DNA of 64,000 nucleotides from contig NZ_BJYJ01000010.1 in the NCBI RefSeq assembly GCF_007991455.1, forward strand, positions 62,001 through 126,000, in the 5' to 3' direction. The translations under genes were made by a program, and so were the position numbers. The notes under the pieces were generated by a model that worked only from the letters and a program-made list of their open reading frames with translations, ran no database searches and had not been told where the DNA came from. The stretch comes from Chryseobacterium hagamense. GTDB taxonomy: Bacteria > Bacteroidota > Bacteroidia > Flavobacteriales > Weeksellaceae. Position 1 is the first letter of the stretch; each line of letters opens with the position of its first letter. This document shows, in pieces, positions 25,356 to 33,173 of the stretch.

Positions 25356-26014
25356 GTAAACTTCACATCGACAGCATTACAAAATCTTACGGGTCAAAAA
25401 AAATTCTGCAGGACATTTATCTGACGTGTGAAACCGGACAAATTGTTGCAATACTCGGAGGAACAGGCTCGGGAAAATCAATGTTACTACAGATTATTTT
25501 CGGAACCATGAAAGGCGATTCCCAGTTCATTAAGTTTAATGATGAAGTTTTAACGAAGCAATCACACCGAAGAAAGAAAATTGCTTATCTGCCGCAACAA
25601 CCGATGTTTCCGAAAAACATCAAAATCAGAGAAATGATTCCTTTGTTCTGCAACCTTGAAAATACCCGTAACCTTTTTAATTCTGATCTCCTGAGACCTT
25701 TATTAGACAGAACGACCCGGAATCTCTCCGGCGGCGAAAGAAAACTGGTGGAAGTACTGACGGTCATCCATTCCGAAGCTGAATTTATCCTGCTGGATCA
25801 GCCTTACAGCGGACTCTCCCCTATCCTGACCGAAAAAGTAATGAAAATGATAAAAGAAGCATCCCACGACAAAGGATTTATCATTTCAGATTTTATGACC
25901 GAATCGGCACTGGAACCGGCGGATGAAATTTATCTCCTTAAAGACCGTTCTTTGAAGCACATAAAAGATTTAAATGAATTACAACAGCATTATTATCTGC
26001 CGAAAAGCATTTAA
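25352..26014 (+). CDS. ABC-type ATP-binding protein with degenerate catalytic motifs
   Basis: This 220-residue ATPase resembles the LptB/branched-chain transporter class. Walker A GGTGSGKS (~36-43), the Q-loop (YLPQQPMFP) and signature NLSGGERKLVEVL are intact. Walker B is FILLDQP, with Gln in place of the catalytic Glu. The D-loop reads GLSP, and the switch region is IISDFMTES, with Phe where His is expected. It should bind ATP but may hydrolyse it poorly. It overlaps the disrupted small membrane gene upstream, its likely partner. The exported substrate is unknown. Confidence 0.85.
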   Translation: MSKLHIDSITKSYGSKKILQDIYLTCETGQIVAILGGTGSGKSMLLQIIFGTMKGDSQFIKFNDEVLTKQSHRRKKIAYLPQQPMFPKNIKIREMIPLFCNLENTRNLFNSDLLRPLLDRTTRNLSGGERKLVEVLTVIHSEAEFILLDQPYSGLSPILTEKVMKMIKEASHDKGFIISDFMTESALEPADEIYLLKDRSLKHIKDLNELQQHYYLPKSI

Positions 26015-26044
26015 TTTATATATTTGGACTGTTAAAAAAATTTC

Positions 26045-26845
26045 ATGATGATTTCCGTACGCAAGGCATTTTACATATCCGCATTCAGTATTTTCTCTGT
26101 GGCTTTCGCCAAAGGTCAGAATAAAGTTCCTTTCGGGGTGGTGAAAGCTGAAGAAGGCTACGCCATGGTACGGGTTCACAAAGATGATTACCGGAAAATC
26201 GTCGATAAGATCCGCATGAAGACGGGCGATGTCTTTATTTACGAAAAGCCGGCCCCGGGAGAAACCGAATGGATATGGATCAGATATCCTGAAAGGGAGG
26301 ACACTGAAAAACCTTTCGTGCGGTACGACAGCATTACCAAAGAAGGCATGGTGAATAAAAACCGGGTGGTTTTTGTAGACAAGCTGCCGCAGTTTACCCC
26401 TTCCAAATCCAAAAATGGGAAATCGCTGATCTTTACTGATGATTCCAATCCTAAAATCCCAGGAAATCAGAGGACAAAGGTGATCATTGACGTCTACCCT
26501 TCTTATGCAAAGATCAAAAAACAGGAAAAGGATGCCGAAGGAAATATCCTGAAAGTGGATAAAGTAAAAGCCTGGGGCGTCGGAAAAGAACTTCCCGAAG
26601 ACCTGACCGAAATCAAATCCGTACGCGTTCAGCAGCCTGGAAGAGGATCCGTTTTCGTAAGGGATGCCATCAAGAATATGTTCCAGCCTAGTATGGATTT
26701 TAACAACGTCGGCGTAACGGCCATTGACAACGACCATATTTTCCTATACATGATCAACGGTTCCGGACCAAACCGTTATACCACGATCTGGACCATCAAG
26801 CAGGGAAAGGCCGAAAGCCAGATCATTTTCAAAAACCCTGAATAA
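26045..26845 (+). CDS. Secreted hypothetical protein
   Basis: This 266-residue protein has a signal peptide (first ~25 residues, ending AFAKGQ) and a soluble, mixed alpha/beta mature part. Features are KVPFGVVKAEEGYAMVRVHK near the N-terminus, a basic centre (KVIIDVYPSYAKIKKQEKD) and the DNDHIFLYMINGSGPNRYTT block near the C-terminus. I do not recognise the family. It follows the ABC gene by 30 bp but has its own TATATTTG element about 20 bases upstream, so it is probably a separate unit. Confidence 0.65.
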   Translation: MMISVRKAFYISAFSIFSVAFAKGQNKVPFGVVKAEEGYAMVRVHKDDYRKIVDKIRMKTGDVFIYEKPAPGETEWIWIRYPEREDTEKPFVRYDSITKEGMVNKNRVVFVDKLPQFTPSKSKNGKSLIFTDDSNPKIPGNQRTKVIIDVYPSYAKIKKQEKDAEGNILKVDKVKAWGVGKELPEDLTEIKSVRVQQPGRGSVFVRDAIKNMFQPSMDFNNVGVTAIDNDHIFLYMINGSGPNRYTTIWTIKQGKAESQIIFKNPE

Positions 26846-26860
26846 TTCATCAATAATCAT

Positions 26861-26868
26861 TACTTTTG
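26861..26868 (+). promoter_or_regulatory. -7 element of the cobalamin riboswitch transcript
   Basis: TACTTTTG matches TAnnTTTG and sits just before the first conserved bases of the riboswitch, so transcription should begin near 26874. Confidence 0.55.
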
Positions 26869-26871
26869 CCT

Positions 26872-27076
26872 GCAGAAAGCTTTTGTATCTGCTGAACGGC
26901 TATACCCAGGCTTTCCGGAAAGCGGTTCTGCTTAACTGCAGATTAAAAGGGAATCGTGTGCAAATCACGAACTGTCGCGCAACTGTAAGTAACTGAAGTC
27001 TTTATTAATGATCCACTGTCCGGAGCAACGGATGGGAAGGAAATAAAGATGTTACAAGTCAGGAGACCTGCCTTTT
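26872..27076 (+). ncRNA. Cobalamin (B12) riboswitch
   Basis: The conserved core is clear. It has AAAGGGAATCGTGTGCAAATCACGAACTG, given here as two parts (AAAGGGAATCGTGTG and CAAATCACGAACTG, ~26946-26974), then TCGCGCAACTGTAAG. The B12 box variant AAGTCAGGAGACCTGCC lies at about 27055-27071. The paired GGATGGGAAGG region lies between. The element is oriented to the + strand. Such elements control B12 uptake or B12-independent isozymes by binding adenosylcobalamin or methylcobalamin. Here the next gene is an acyl-CoA thioesterase 120 bases downstream, an unusual target. Confidence 0.9.
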
Positions 27077-27195
27077 TCTTTACAATAAAAACTTTCGCGA
27101 TTTGAAGTTTATTGACCAGACGGACACCGGAGATTCCCATCTCTGCTCTGCTGTCGTGTTGATCTATTTCATTCCGCTTTAATTAATAATGAAAT

Positions 27196-27579
27196 ATGAC
27201 GACAGAAGAAAGAATTGAAAAGTCCGAAACCCGAATTTTCAAAGCGGTTTTTCCCAATACCACCAACCATTACGATACGCTTTTCGGAGGTACGGCCATG
27301 CAGCTGATGGACGAAGTGGCCTTCATTGCAGCCACCCGCTTTGCCAGGAAACGCGTGGTAACCGTGAGCAGCGACAAGATCGATTTCAAAAGGTCGATTC
27401 CGGCAGGAACCATCGTGGAGCTGATCGGGAAAGTAGTGCACGTAGGCAAAACCAGCTTAAAGGTAAATGTGGAAATTTATACCGAGCAAATGTACTCTTA
27501 CGAAAGAGAACGGGCAATTGTGGGCGACTTTACTTTTGTGGCCATTGATGAATTCAAAAAACCGGCCCAAATCCTTTAA
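27196..27579 (+). CDS. Acyl-CoA thioesterase (YciA-like hotdog fold)
   Basis: This 127-residue hotdog-fold thioesterase shows FPNTTNHYDTLFGGTAMQLMDE (N-terminal catalytic Asp/Asn loop and hot-dog helix, in blocks NHYDTLFGG and AMQLMDEVAF). It also has RVVTVSSDKIDFKRSIPAG and GDFTFVAIDE. It hydrolyses acyl-CoA to free acid and CoA. It is a typical tetramer or hexamer subunit. Its position behind a cobalamin riboswitch is odd. An independent promoter is not obvious in 27077-27195. Confidence 0.88.
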   Translation: MTTEERIEKSETRIFKAVFPNTTNHYDTLFGGTAMQLMDEVAFIAATRFARKRVVTVSSDKIDFKRSIPAGTIVELIGKVVHVGKTSLKVNVEIYTEQMYSYERERAIVGDFTFVAIDEFKKPAQIL

Positions 27580-27635
27580 AGTTCCGGCGGCCCTGAGCTG
27601 CTGAAACCTATACTTCTCAATATTTTTTAATCTTT

Positions 27636-27665
27636 TCCGGCGGGCTTTGCCCGCCGGATTTTTTA
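27636..27665 (+). terminator. Intrinsic terminator
   Basis: TCCGGCGGGC, TTT loop and GCCCGCCGGA form a 10-bp GC-rich stem followed by six T. It ends the thioesterase transcript. Confidence 0.88.
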
Positions 27666-27667
27666 TT

Positions 27668-28021
27668 TTAACGTGAATTCAAGCGTATCAATATCATATT
27701 CAGCCGATTATTTAATTCAAAAATAAAAATGAAACTGATGCAGCCGGGATTTTAAATAATACTTATCTTGCCGGAACAAGTACACGGTTTATCCTATATT
27801 GTATTAAGCCGTCCTTTCAGGACGTTAAAAACAAGAGAAATCCCTCCCTGATTAAAAAAAGGCCGGTTATTCAGGAGTGCATAAGAACTTCTCTGATAAA
27901 GCAATCACCCATTCAGTTTGATGATCAGGACCTTTGATCCTGTGTCTGACAAGAGCAACTTCCGGTTTCCGGTTTCCGGCTTTCCGCCTTTATTTGCGGT
28001 TTGTACCTCGAATTCACGTTA
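27668..28021 (-). repeat. TTAACGTGAA-family intergenic repeat, copy D (long form)
   Basis: A 354-bp element with perfect 12-bp terminal inverted repeats: TAACGTGAATTC at 27669-27680 and GAATTCACGTTA at 28010-28021. The right half is the inverted inner block of copies A-C (GTTTGATGATCAGGACC, TCTGACAAG, AACTTCCGG). An internal hairpin CGTCCT-TTC-AGGACG is present near 27815. The left half is closely similar to copy E at 59714. No open reading frame spans it, so it resembles a MITE or large REP-type element. Confidence 0.75.
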
Positions 28022-28100
28022 TTTCAATTCGAATTCAGCGATGTTTGTTGTGATCTTAGATGGAAAAGTCCCGGTCTCCGGATTCCCTCATCCAATCCCT

Positions 28101-28691
28101 CTATTTCACCACTTTCTCCGTTTCCAGGTTTTTAATCAGCAGCAGCTGAAAGGCTTCTCCCAGTTCGTCGGAGGCCCGGCTGATGGCATTTTCGAGCATA
28201 TTCCGGATCTGTTTCTCGGTAACGCCGGCTTCGGTCCAGCTTTTTCCCGATGTATGCGAATTTAAAATAAAAGGCATCATCCGGTCGATCGCACAGGCGA
28301 AAATGGCATCCGGTGTCTCCTCTTCCTCGAATTCCAGCCACAGGTTGAAGAATTCAGACCGCAGCGGCTCATCCAGAATCCCGAAAATCTTTTGGGCGGA
28401 GATTTTTTCCCGCTCAAATTTTCCGGCCATGGCCGTTTCGTCAAATAGAAAAGTATCGCCGGCCTCAATTTCAACCAGGTCATGGATCGAGAGCATCCGG
28501 ATAACCCTCAGCAAATCGATATCCGCCCGGTTTCTGGCGTACGGAAAAAGAATCTGGGCCAGGATAATGATCTGCCAGGAGTGCTCCGCCGTATTTTCCC
28601 TCCTTGAATCATCGGCATTGTAATTTCTTCGCTGTACATTTTTCAGGGCGTCCACCGCCAGGATAAAATCGATTTCTTTCCGGATCTTCAT
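28101..28691 (-). CDS. HD-domain hydrolase (YfbR/YGK1-like)
   Basis: This 196-residue metal-dependent phosphohydrolase has HD-superfamily ligands: His in NTAEHSWQ (~38), the paired His-Asp in LSIHDLVEIEAGDT (~70) and a late Asp in CAIDRMMPF (~136). This arrangement is shared with 5'-deoxynucleotidases (YfbR) and the HDDC2 group, so a nucleotidase role is likely but unproven. A TATTTTTG -7 element lies about 35 bases upstream on the minus strand. Confidence 0.85.
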   Translation of the reverse strand: MKIRKEIDFILAVDALKNVQRRNYNADDSRRENTAEHSWQIIILAQILFPYARNRADIDLLRVIRMLSIHDLVEIEAGDTFLFDETAMAGKFEREKISAQKIFGILDEPLRSEFFNLWLEFEEEETPDAIFACAIDRMMPFILNSHTSGKSWTEAGVTEKQIRNMLENAISRASDELGEAFQLLLIKNLETEKVVK

Positions 28692-29017
28692 TGCTGGTTT
28701 TATTTTACTTGATGTAATTTTTTACAAAAATAAGGCTTTTGAAGATAGTCTTTATTCAAATACCATTATTATCAGTCCTGAAGTTGGAAATGGCAAGAAC
28801 ATTTAAGAACAGTGCCGGGAGGACACAAGGAATCTGGTGATTTCAATTTTCAGGCTGCTCATCAGATCGTTTCCATGTCCGGCGTTGCAAAATCACTCTG
28901 CAAGCTATAAGTTGATCATAGAGAAAGCGGTTGCACTTTCTATGTAAACCATTCAATACCTCAACATATCATTTTTTTATTATGAGATAAGTCGTACTTT
29001 TAAGGTAAATATTCAGT
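28692..29017. other. Divergent intergenic region between HD hydrolase and P450
   Basis: Holds the promoter of the HD gene on the minus strand. An imperfect inverted repeat lies around 28917-28943 (CATAGAGAAAG ... CTTTCTATG), about 75 bases before the P450 start, and may be a regulator site. No gene is visible. Confidence 0.4.
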
Positions 29018-30352
29018 ATGGCTCCGAAATTCAATTATCCGGCAGAGATTAAAGGAAAAAGAAAATTATATTCATTGTTTAATGGGGTAAAAGATCCGTT
29101 GGCCGTCATCAGCGGAAATCACGATCTCTTCGGCGACAGTTATTACCTGAGGGCCACGTTTACAGATAAGAAATTTATTTTCACGCAGGATAAGGAGTTG
29201 ATCGAATACATTTTAAAGCAGAACCATAAAAACTACTTTAAATCGGAAATCCAGGCGGTTACCCTGGGTAAATATCTCGGAAACGGCCTGCTGACCAACA
29301 ACGGCAAAGACTGGCTTCAACAGCGGCGGCTGATTCAGCCCGGCTTCAGCAAAACCAAAATCGCCAATCTTGTTTCCATTATGGACGAGGAGATCAATAA
29401 AGCATTCCAGCCATTTGATCAGGAACCGGAAACCGATCTGTATGACTTTTTCCATACCCTGGCGTTCAATATCGTGGCCAAAACCCTTTTCAGTTCGGAT
29501 ATTGAAGAAGCTGAAATAAAGGAACTGGGGAAAATCATTACCGAAGTCCAGGAAGTTTTCGCCAAGGAAGTAAGGCTGCCGTTTTATACCCAGATCCTGA
29601 AAGCCCTCGGTGTCATCGGTAAGACCATCAGGAAAAGCGAACGGTCGAAAGCCATTATCCAGCGGGTTCTGGACAAACGCCGGAACTCGGGAGAAGAAAA
29701 GAATGACCTCCTGGATATGCTGATCCAATCGAGATATGAAGACACCGGGCTGCCTATGACTGATCAGCAACTGGTGGACGAAATGCTGATCCTTTTCATT
29801 GCCGGGCATGAGACTACCGCCAACGCTTTAAGCTTTATCTTTTTCGAAATCAGCCGGAATCCTGAAGCGGAGGAAAAATTACGGCAGGAAATTGCAGAAG
29901 AGGGGGAAAATGCTTTTATCAGTGAAAGCCTGATGAAGAAATCATTTACCACCAACATTATTAAAGAGGCGATGCGGCTGCATTCCCCGGCCTGGGCCAT
30001 GGACCGCCAGGCACTGGAAGACGACCGTTTCAAAGAATATTCCTGGGAAAAAGGGACTTTAATCATCCTTTATATTTCCGGCCTTCACCGGAACCCGAAA
30101 TACTGGGACCGGCCCAATGATTTTATTCCGGAACGTTTCGATGATGAGAATGCCCGTAATTTTGCCTACTACCCTTTCGGAGCCGGGCCGCGTCTCTGCA
30201 TCGGCGAACATTTTGCCATGATGGAAATGACACTGATTGTCCGTAAATTCTACAGCAAATACCATTTCGAATCTTATCAGGAAACATTGGAGAAAAAAGC
30301 ACTGGTCACTTTAAGAACCACCAGCCTGCCTGGCAAAATCGTTAAAATTTAA
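29018..30352 (+). CDS. Cytochrome P450
   Basis: This 444-residue heme monooxygenase has all family motifs. They are the I-helix FIAGHETTANALSFIF (~262), ExxR in IKEAMRLHSPAW (~316), a PERF meander (FIPERFDDENARN) and the heme loop YYPFGAGPRLCIGEHF with the cysteine ligand (~397). There is no N-terminal membrane anchor, so it is a soluble bacterial enzyme of the CYP102-like/fatty-acid type. A ferredoxin or reductase gene is not adjacent. The substrate is unknown. The gene is monocistronic. Confidence 0.95.
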   Translation: MAPKFNYPAEIKGKRKLYSLFNGVKDPLAVISGNHDLFGDSYYLRATFTDKKFIFTQDKELIEYILKQNHKNYFKSEIQAVTLGKYLGNGLLTNNGKDWLQQRRLIQPGFSKTKIANLVSIMDEEINKAFQPFDQEPETDLYDFFHTLAFNIVAKTLFSSDIEEAEIKELGKIITEVQEVFAKEVRLPFYTQILKALGVIGKTIRKSERSKAIIQRVLDKRRNSGEEKNDLLDMLIQSRYEDTGLPMTDQQLVDEMLILFIAGHETTANALSFIFFEISRNPEAEEKLRQEIAEEGENAFISESLMKKSFTTNIIKEAMRLHSPAWAMDRQALEDDRFKEYSWEKGTLIILYISGLHRNPKYWDRPNDFIPERFDDENARNFAYYPFGAGPRLCIGEHFAMMEMTLIVRKFYSKYHFESYQETLEKKALVTLRTTSLPGKIVKI

Positions 30353-30492
30353 AGCAGGTCCTTAAAAGCTCTGATCGTCAAACACAGGTTATCTTCATTA
30401 AAACAAACCTGCGGGATTTCATGACGTCCTGTCATCTCTACAAACAGCTTTCGCCCCTGCAGGCTTGTTAAGGTTGTCTGCTTTCGCAGAAC
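30349..30492 (-). pseudogene. Fragment of a glutaredoxin-like gene
   Basis: A 47-codon minus-strand frame, bounded upstream by an in-frame TAG, reads LTSLQGRKLFVEMTGRHEIP followed by QVCFNEDNL and ends RAFKDLL. The TGRHEIPQV stretch matches the cis-Pro region of glutaredoxins (TGxxTVPxVF), but the N-terminal half with the CPYC motif is missing and there is no start codon. It ends convergently against the P450 gene. Confidence 0.45.
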
Positions 30493-30707
30493 CTACGTTT
30501 CATTCCTGAGCTCTGATTTTCAAGTCTGCTTCCGACATCTTAATCTGATCTTTTTACTTGTATTGGCATTAAAACTTATCCTGTTTCATAAAAATTCCCA
30601 TTGCCCGAATTTCATCAGCAAAAATAATTTAACTGATTTACAGACATTTAAATAATAAATAATTATTTTTCCACTACTTTGTATTGCATAATACCATTTT
30701 AATTACA
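30493..30707. other. Intergenic remainder upstream of PadR
   Basis: Nothing with coding support. It may contain degraded sequence of the glutaredoxin-like gene on the minus strand. Confidence 0.3.
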
Positions 30708-30715
30708 TATCTTTG
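30708..30715 (+). promoter_or_regulatory. -7 element of the PadR-PspC operon
   Basis: TATCTTTG matches TAnnTTTG and lies about 80 bases before the padR start. The leader contains an AAATCG...CGATTT inverted repeat (30723-30763) around a GCTAGC palindrome. This could be an autoregulatory PadR site or an RNA hairpin. Confidence 0.45.
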
Positions 30716-30795
30716 TAATGTAAAATCGAAAGAGGTTCGCTAGCTAGGTTCCCGATTTCGAAAATTATATAACTAATTAACAAAACTTATTAAAG

Positions 30796-31125
30796 ATGAA
30801 TACCGAAAATACCAAAGCGCAAATGCGGAAAGGGATTCTGGAATTCTGTATTTTAAGCCTCATCAACCACCGCGAAATGTATGTTTCCGACCTGATCGAT
30901 GAGCTGAAAAAAGGAAAGCTGGATGTCGTGGAAGGAACCCTCTACCCTCTTTTAACCCGATTGAAAAACGGAGAGTTTCTTTCCTACCGGTGGGAAGAGT
31001 CTACAGGAGGCCCGCCCCGAAAATACTACCAGATCACGGAAAAAGGGAAACTGTTCTTAGGGGAACTTCAAAATACCTGGAACGATCTGACCGAAGCAGT
31101 AAACCAAATCACTCAAAAACCTTAA
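30796..31125 (+). CDS. PadR-family transcriptional regulator
   Basis: This 109-residue winged-helix regulator has the PadR pattern: LEFCILSLINHREMYVSDLI (helices 1-2), VVEGTLYPLLTRLKNGEFLS (recognition helix) and the wing GGPPRKYYQITEKGK. The C-terminal dimer helix is short, as in the PadR-s1 class. It is directly followed (10 bp) by the PspC-domain gene. In Bacteroidota this pair is common, and PadR is thought to control the operon in response to envelope or antibiotic stress. Confidence 0.9.
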   Translation: MNTENTKAQMRKGILEFCILSLINHREMYVSDLIDELKKGKLDVVEGTLYPLLTRLKNGEFLSYRWEESTGGPPRKYYQITEKGKLFLGELQNTWNDLTEAVNQITQKP

Positions 31126-31135
31126 AAACAAAGCT

Positions 31136-32854
31136 ATGAACAAAACACTCTCAATAGGACTTGCCGGTTTTTCTTTTACCATAGAAGAACATGCTTATAT
31201 AAAACTGAGCGATTACCTTAACGCGCTCAGAAGCTCACTGGATGCTTCGGAAGCGGATGAGGTAATGCACGACATTGAAATCAGAATGGTGGAAATCTTC
31301 AGGGATTCCATGGCGAAACGTGAAGTCATCAACGATTCGGATGTAGAAAGAGTAATTGCCCAGATCGGGAGCCCTGAAAAGATCGAAGAGCAGGAAGAAG
31401 CTTACTACTCTGAAAAAAACACAAAGAGGACAGGCAGCGCAGGAACGGAATATTCCGATAAAAAGCAGCTGTTCCGTGATCCTGAAAAACAGAAGATTGC
31501 AGGAGTTTGTGCTGGTCTGGCAGCTTATTTCGGAATGGACATCACGGTGATGAGGCTGATCTGGGTAGGAGCATTCTTATTCCTCTGGGTAGCCCCGGGA
31601 TCTTCTTTCCTGGTTATTCTTCTGTACTTCATCCTTTGGGCTGTTCTTCAGAAAGCCGAAACGGCATCCGACTTCCTGAAAATGAAAGGAAAACCGCTGA
31701 ATTTCGATAACCTAAAGGAAGAATCCAGCAAACTGGTACAGTTTGCGAATGAAACCACCACAAGAGCCGGTGAAATCTATATTGAGAACAAACCTTATAT
31801 CAACAATGCCAGCAGCGGTATATGGAACATCCTGAAATATGTCATCGGCGTATTCTTCGCACTAATGGCGTTCGGAAGCATCATCGGGGTATTTGTCCTG
31901 TTCGGTTTATTCGGGATCGACTCCAATTTTCCGGGTGCCAATGAAATGAAATTCCTTTTTGATGACGACGGTCTTTACACCGTGTTTTCAGCACTGATTA
32001 TTATCGGCTCCCTGATTCCTGCAGTGCTGTTTACCGTACTGAGCATCAAAATTTTCTCTCCGAAAACAAAACTGAGAAATATCGGATGGGTACTGGGCGC
32101 TTTATTCCTTGCTTTAATCGGTCTGGGTGCATATTTCGGAGTAAGCATGGCCAAAAGGGAAATGTTCTTCAAAGGCCATAAAGAAGATACGGAAGAAATT
32201 TCCATCAATACCAAATCGGATACGATCTATGCGGATTTCAAACAGATCACCATTCCTCAGAACTTCATCGCCTATGACGACGATCTTTATTCCGATAAGG
32301 TTTCGGTTTACCATAAAGACTGGATCCATGTGGATGTGACGAGAAAGGCCGATGTAAAGACACCGTATCTGATCATCAAAAAAGAAGCTAAAGGATATAA
32401 CCTCCCACTGAATGTAAGCGTTCCGGTAGATATCATTAACAACAAGATCATCTTCCCGAATTATATTAAATATCCTTACAACCACCGATTCAGAGATTAC
32501 AGCGTCGATTACGAACTGGTACTTCCGATGAAAACAGTAGTAATCCCGGTAAAACAGGACGGCATCAGCTTCGACGGAGACCTTAATGCAGACGGCATCA
32601 ACGATAACGACCAGGAGAAGGATGAAGACGGGAACATCAGAATCGGGGAAAATAAAATCACGGTAAACGGTTCTACCATAGAATACAATTCCGATGACCA
32701 AGACAGCATTATTGTCAACGGAAAAAAAGTCGCCAGCGACGAAGCAGACCATGTGATCGACTCCATGAAACACAGCATCAAAAAGATGAAAGGAGCCAAC
32801 ATCGACTTCAAGGTGGATAAAGATAAAAATGAAATTTCCATACAAACCAAATAA
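31136..32854 (+). CDS. PspC-domain membrane stress protein
   Basis: This 572-residue protein has an N-terminal ~100-residue cytosolic domain (MNKTLSIGLAGFSFTIEEHA ... SDVERVIAQIGSPEKIEEQE). A PspC domain follows (~112-175: KKQLFRDPEKQKIAGVCAGL ... PGSSFLVILLYFILWAVLQ). Further membrane helices lie at ~230-260, 280-305 and 315-335. The large extracytoplasmic C-terminal part contains an acidic Asp/Gly-rich linker (DLNADGINDNDQEKDEDGN). It is a presumed envelope-stress sensor or effector, coupled to the upstream PadR gene. Confidence 0.85.
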   Translation: MNKTLSIGLAGFSFTIEEHAYIKLSDYLNALRSSLDASEADEVMHDIEIRMVEIFRDSMAKREVINDSDVERVIAQIGSPEKIEEQEEAYYSEKNTKRTGSAGTEYSDKKQLFRDPEKQKIAGVCAGLAAYFGMDITVMRLIWVGAFLFLWVAPGSSFLVILLYFILWAVLQKAETASDFLKMKGKPLNFDNLKEESSKLVQFANETTTRAGEIYIENKPYINNASSGIWNILKYVIGVFFALMAFGSIIGVFVLFGLFGIDSNFPGANEMKFLFDDDGLYTVFSALIIIGSLIPAVLFTVLSIKIFSPKTKLRNIGWVLGALFLALIGLGAYFGVSMAKREMFFKGHKEDTEEISINTKSDTIYADFKQITIPQNFIAYDDDLYSDKVSVYHKDWIHVDVTRKADVKTPYLIIKKEAKGYNLPLNVSVPVDIINNKIIFPNYIKYPYNHRFRDYSVDYELVLPMKTVVIPVKQDGISFDGDLNADGINDNDQEKDEDGNIRIGENKITVNGSTIEYNSDDQDSIIVNGKKVASDEADHVIDSMKHSIKKMKGANIDFKVDKDKNEISIQTK

Positions 32855-32862
32855 CTAAACTT

Positions 32863-32930
32863 CAGAGAGTGGCAGAAGGTGTGAACGGATGACCCAAACG
32901 TTTGAAATTCACACCCTTCTTCTCTCAGAG
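32863..32930 (+). other. Long imperfect hairpin after the PspC gene
   Basis: GAAGGTGTGAA (32875-32885) pairs with TTCACACCCTTC (32908-32919) with one bulge, and flanking AGAGAG/CTCTCT extends the stem. There is no T-run, so it may be an mRNA-stabilising 3' hairpin rather than a classical terminator. Confidence 0.4.
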
Positions 32931-32978
32931 AAAATGAAAAAATGTAAAGATTTAATTCTTCATTTCAGGAAAAAGATT

Positions 32979-32986
32979 TACATTTG
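32979..32986 (+). promoter_or_regulatory. -7 element of the small peptide gene
   Basis: TACATTTG matches TAnnTTTG and lies about 50 bases before the 20-codon frame at 33037. Confidence 0.5.
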
Positions 32987-33036
32987 TGTTGTTAAAAAAT
33001 AATAACCGAAACACTCATTAAAAATATTAAACAATT

Positions 33037-33099
33037 ATGGTACAACTGGCATTAGAAATTGTAATGAAAATTGCTGATTTAATCAGCAGTCTGTTTTAA
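33037..33099 (+). CDS. 20-residue amphipathic peptide gene
   Basis: ATG to TAA encodes a 20-residue peptide, MVQLALEIVMKIADLISSLF. It has a helical hydrophobic face (L, I, V, M) and few charges (one Lys, one Glu, one Asp), like phenol-soluble modulins or type I toxins. Upstream is a TACATTTG promoter element, and 27 bases downstream is a strong terminator, so a dedicated transcript of about 160 nt is predicted. I know no family for it. Conservation in related genomes would decide whether it is translated. Confidence 0.5.
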   Translation: MVQLALEIVMKIADLISSLF

Positions 33100-33116
33100 G
33101 AGCGATAATATTTCAA

Positions 33117-33124
33117 TATATTTG
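33117..33124 (+). promoter_or_regulatory. -7 element of the acyltransferase gene
   Basis: TATATTTG matches TAnnTTTG about 50 bases before the acyltransferase start. Its predicted start of transcription falls inside the terminator stem of the peptide gene, so the downstream transcript would lack the complete hairpin. Confidence 0.45.
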
Positions 33125-33125
33125 T

Positions 33126-33156
33126 AAAGTATAACCACTTTGGTTATACTTTTTTG
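33126..33156 (+). terminator. Terminator of the small peptide gene
   Basis: AAAGTATAACC, a five-base loop and GGTTATACTTT form an 11-bp stem followed by T-rich sequence. Confidence 0.75.
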
Positions 33157-33173
33157 TTTTTAACCGAAATATT

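Noticed and set aside
25979..26737. 252-codon minus-strand open frame
   Set aside because: Antisense to a secreted protein with a good signal peptide; composition (FHPERN, GFGRGK) is that of a shadow frame.
26943..27140. 65-codon minus-strand open frame
   Set aside because: It is the reverse of the cobalamin riboswitch, whose RNA conservation explains the sequence.
32114..32845. 243-codon minus-strand open frame
   Set aside because: Antisense to the PspC-domain gene; Val/Phe/Ile-Asp-rich shadow without domain features.
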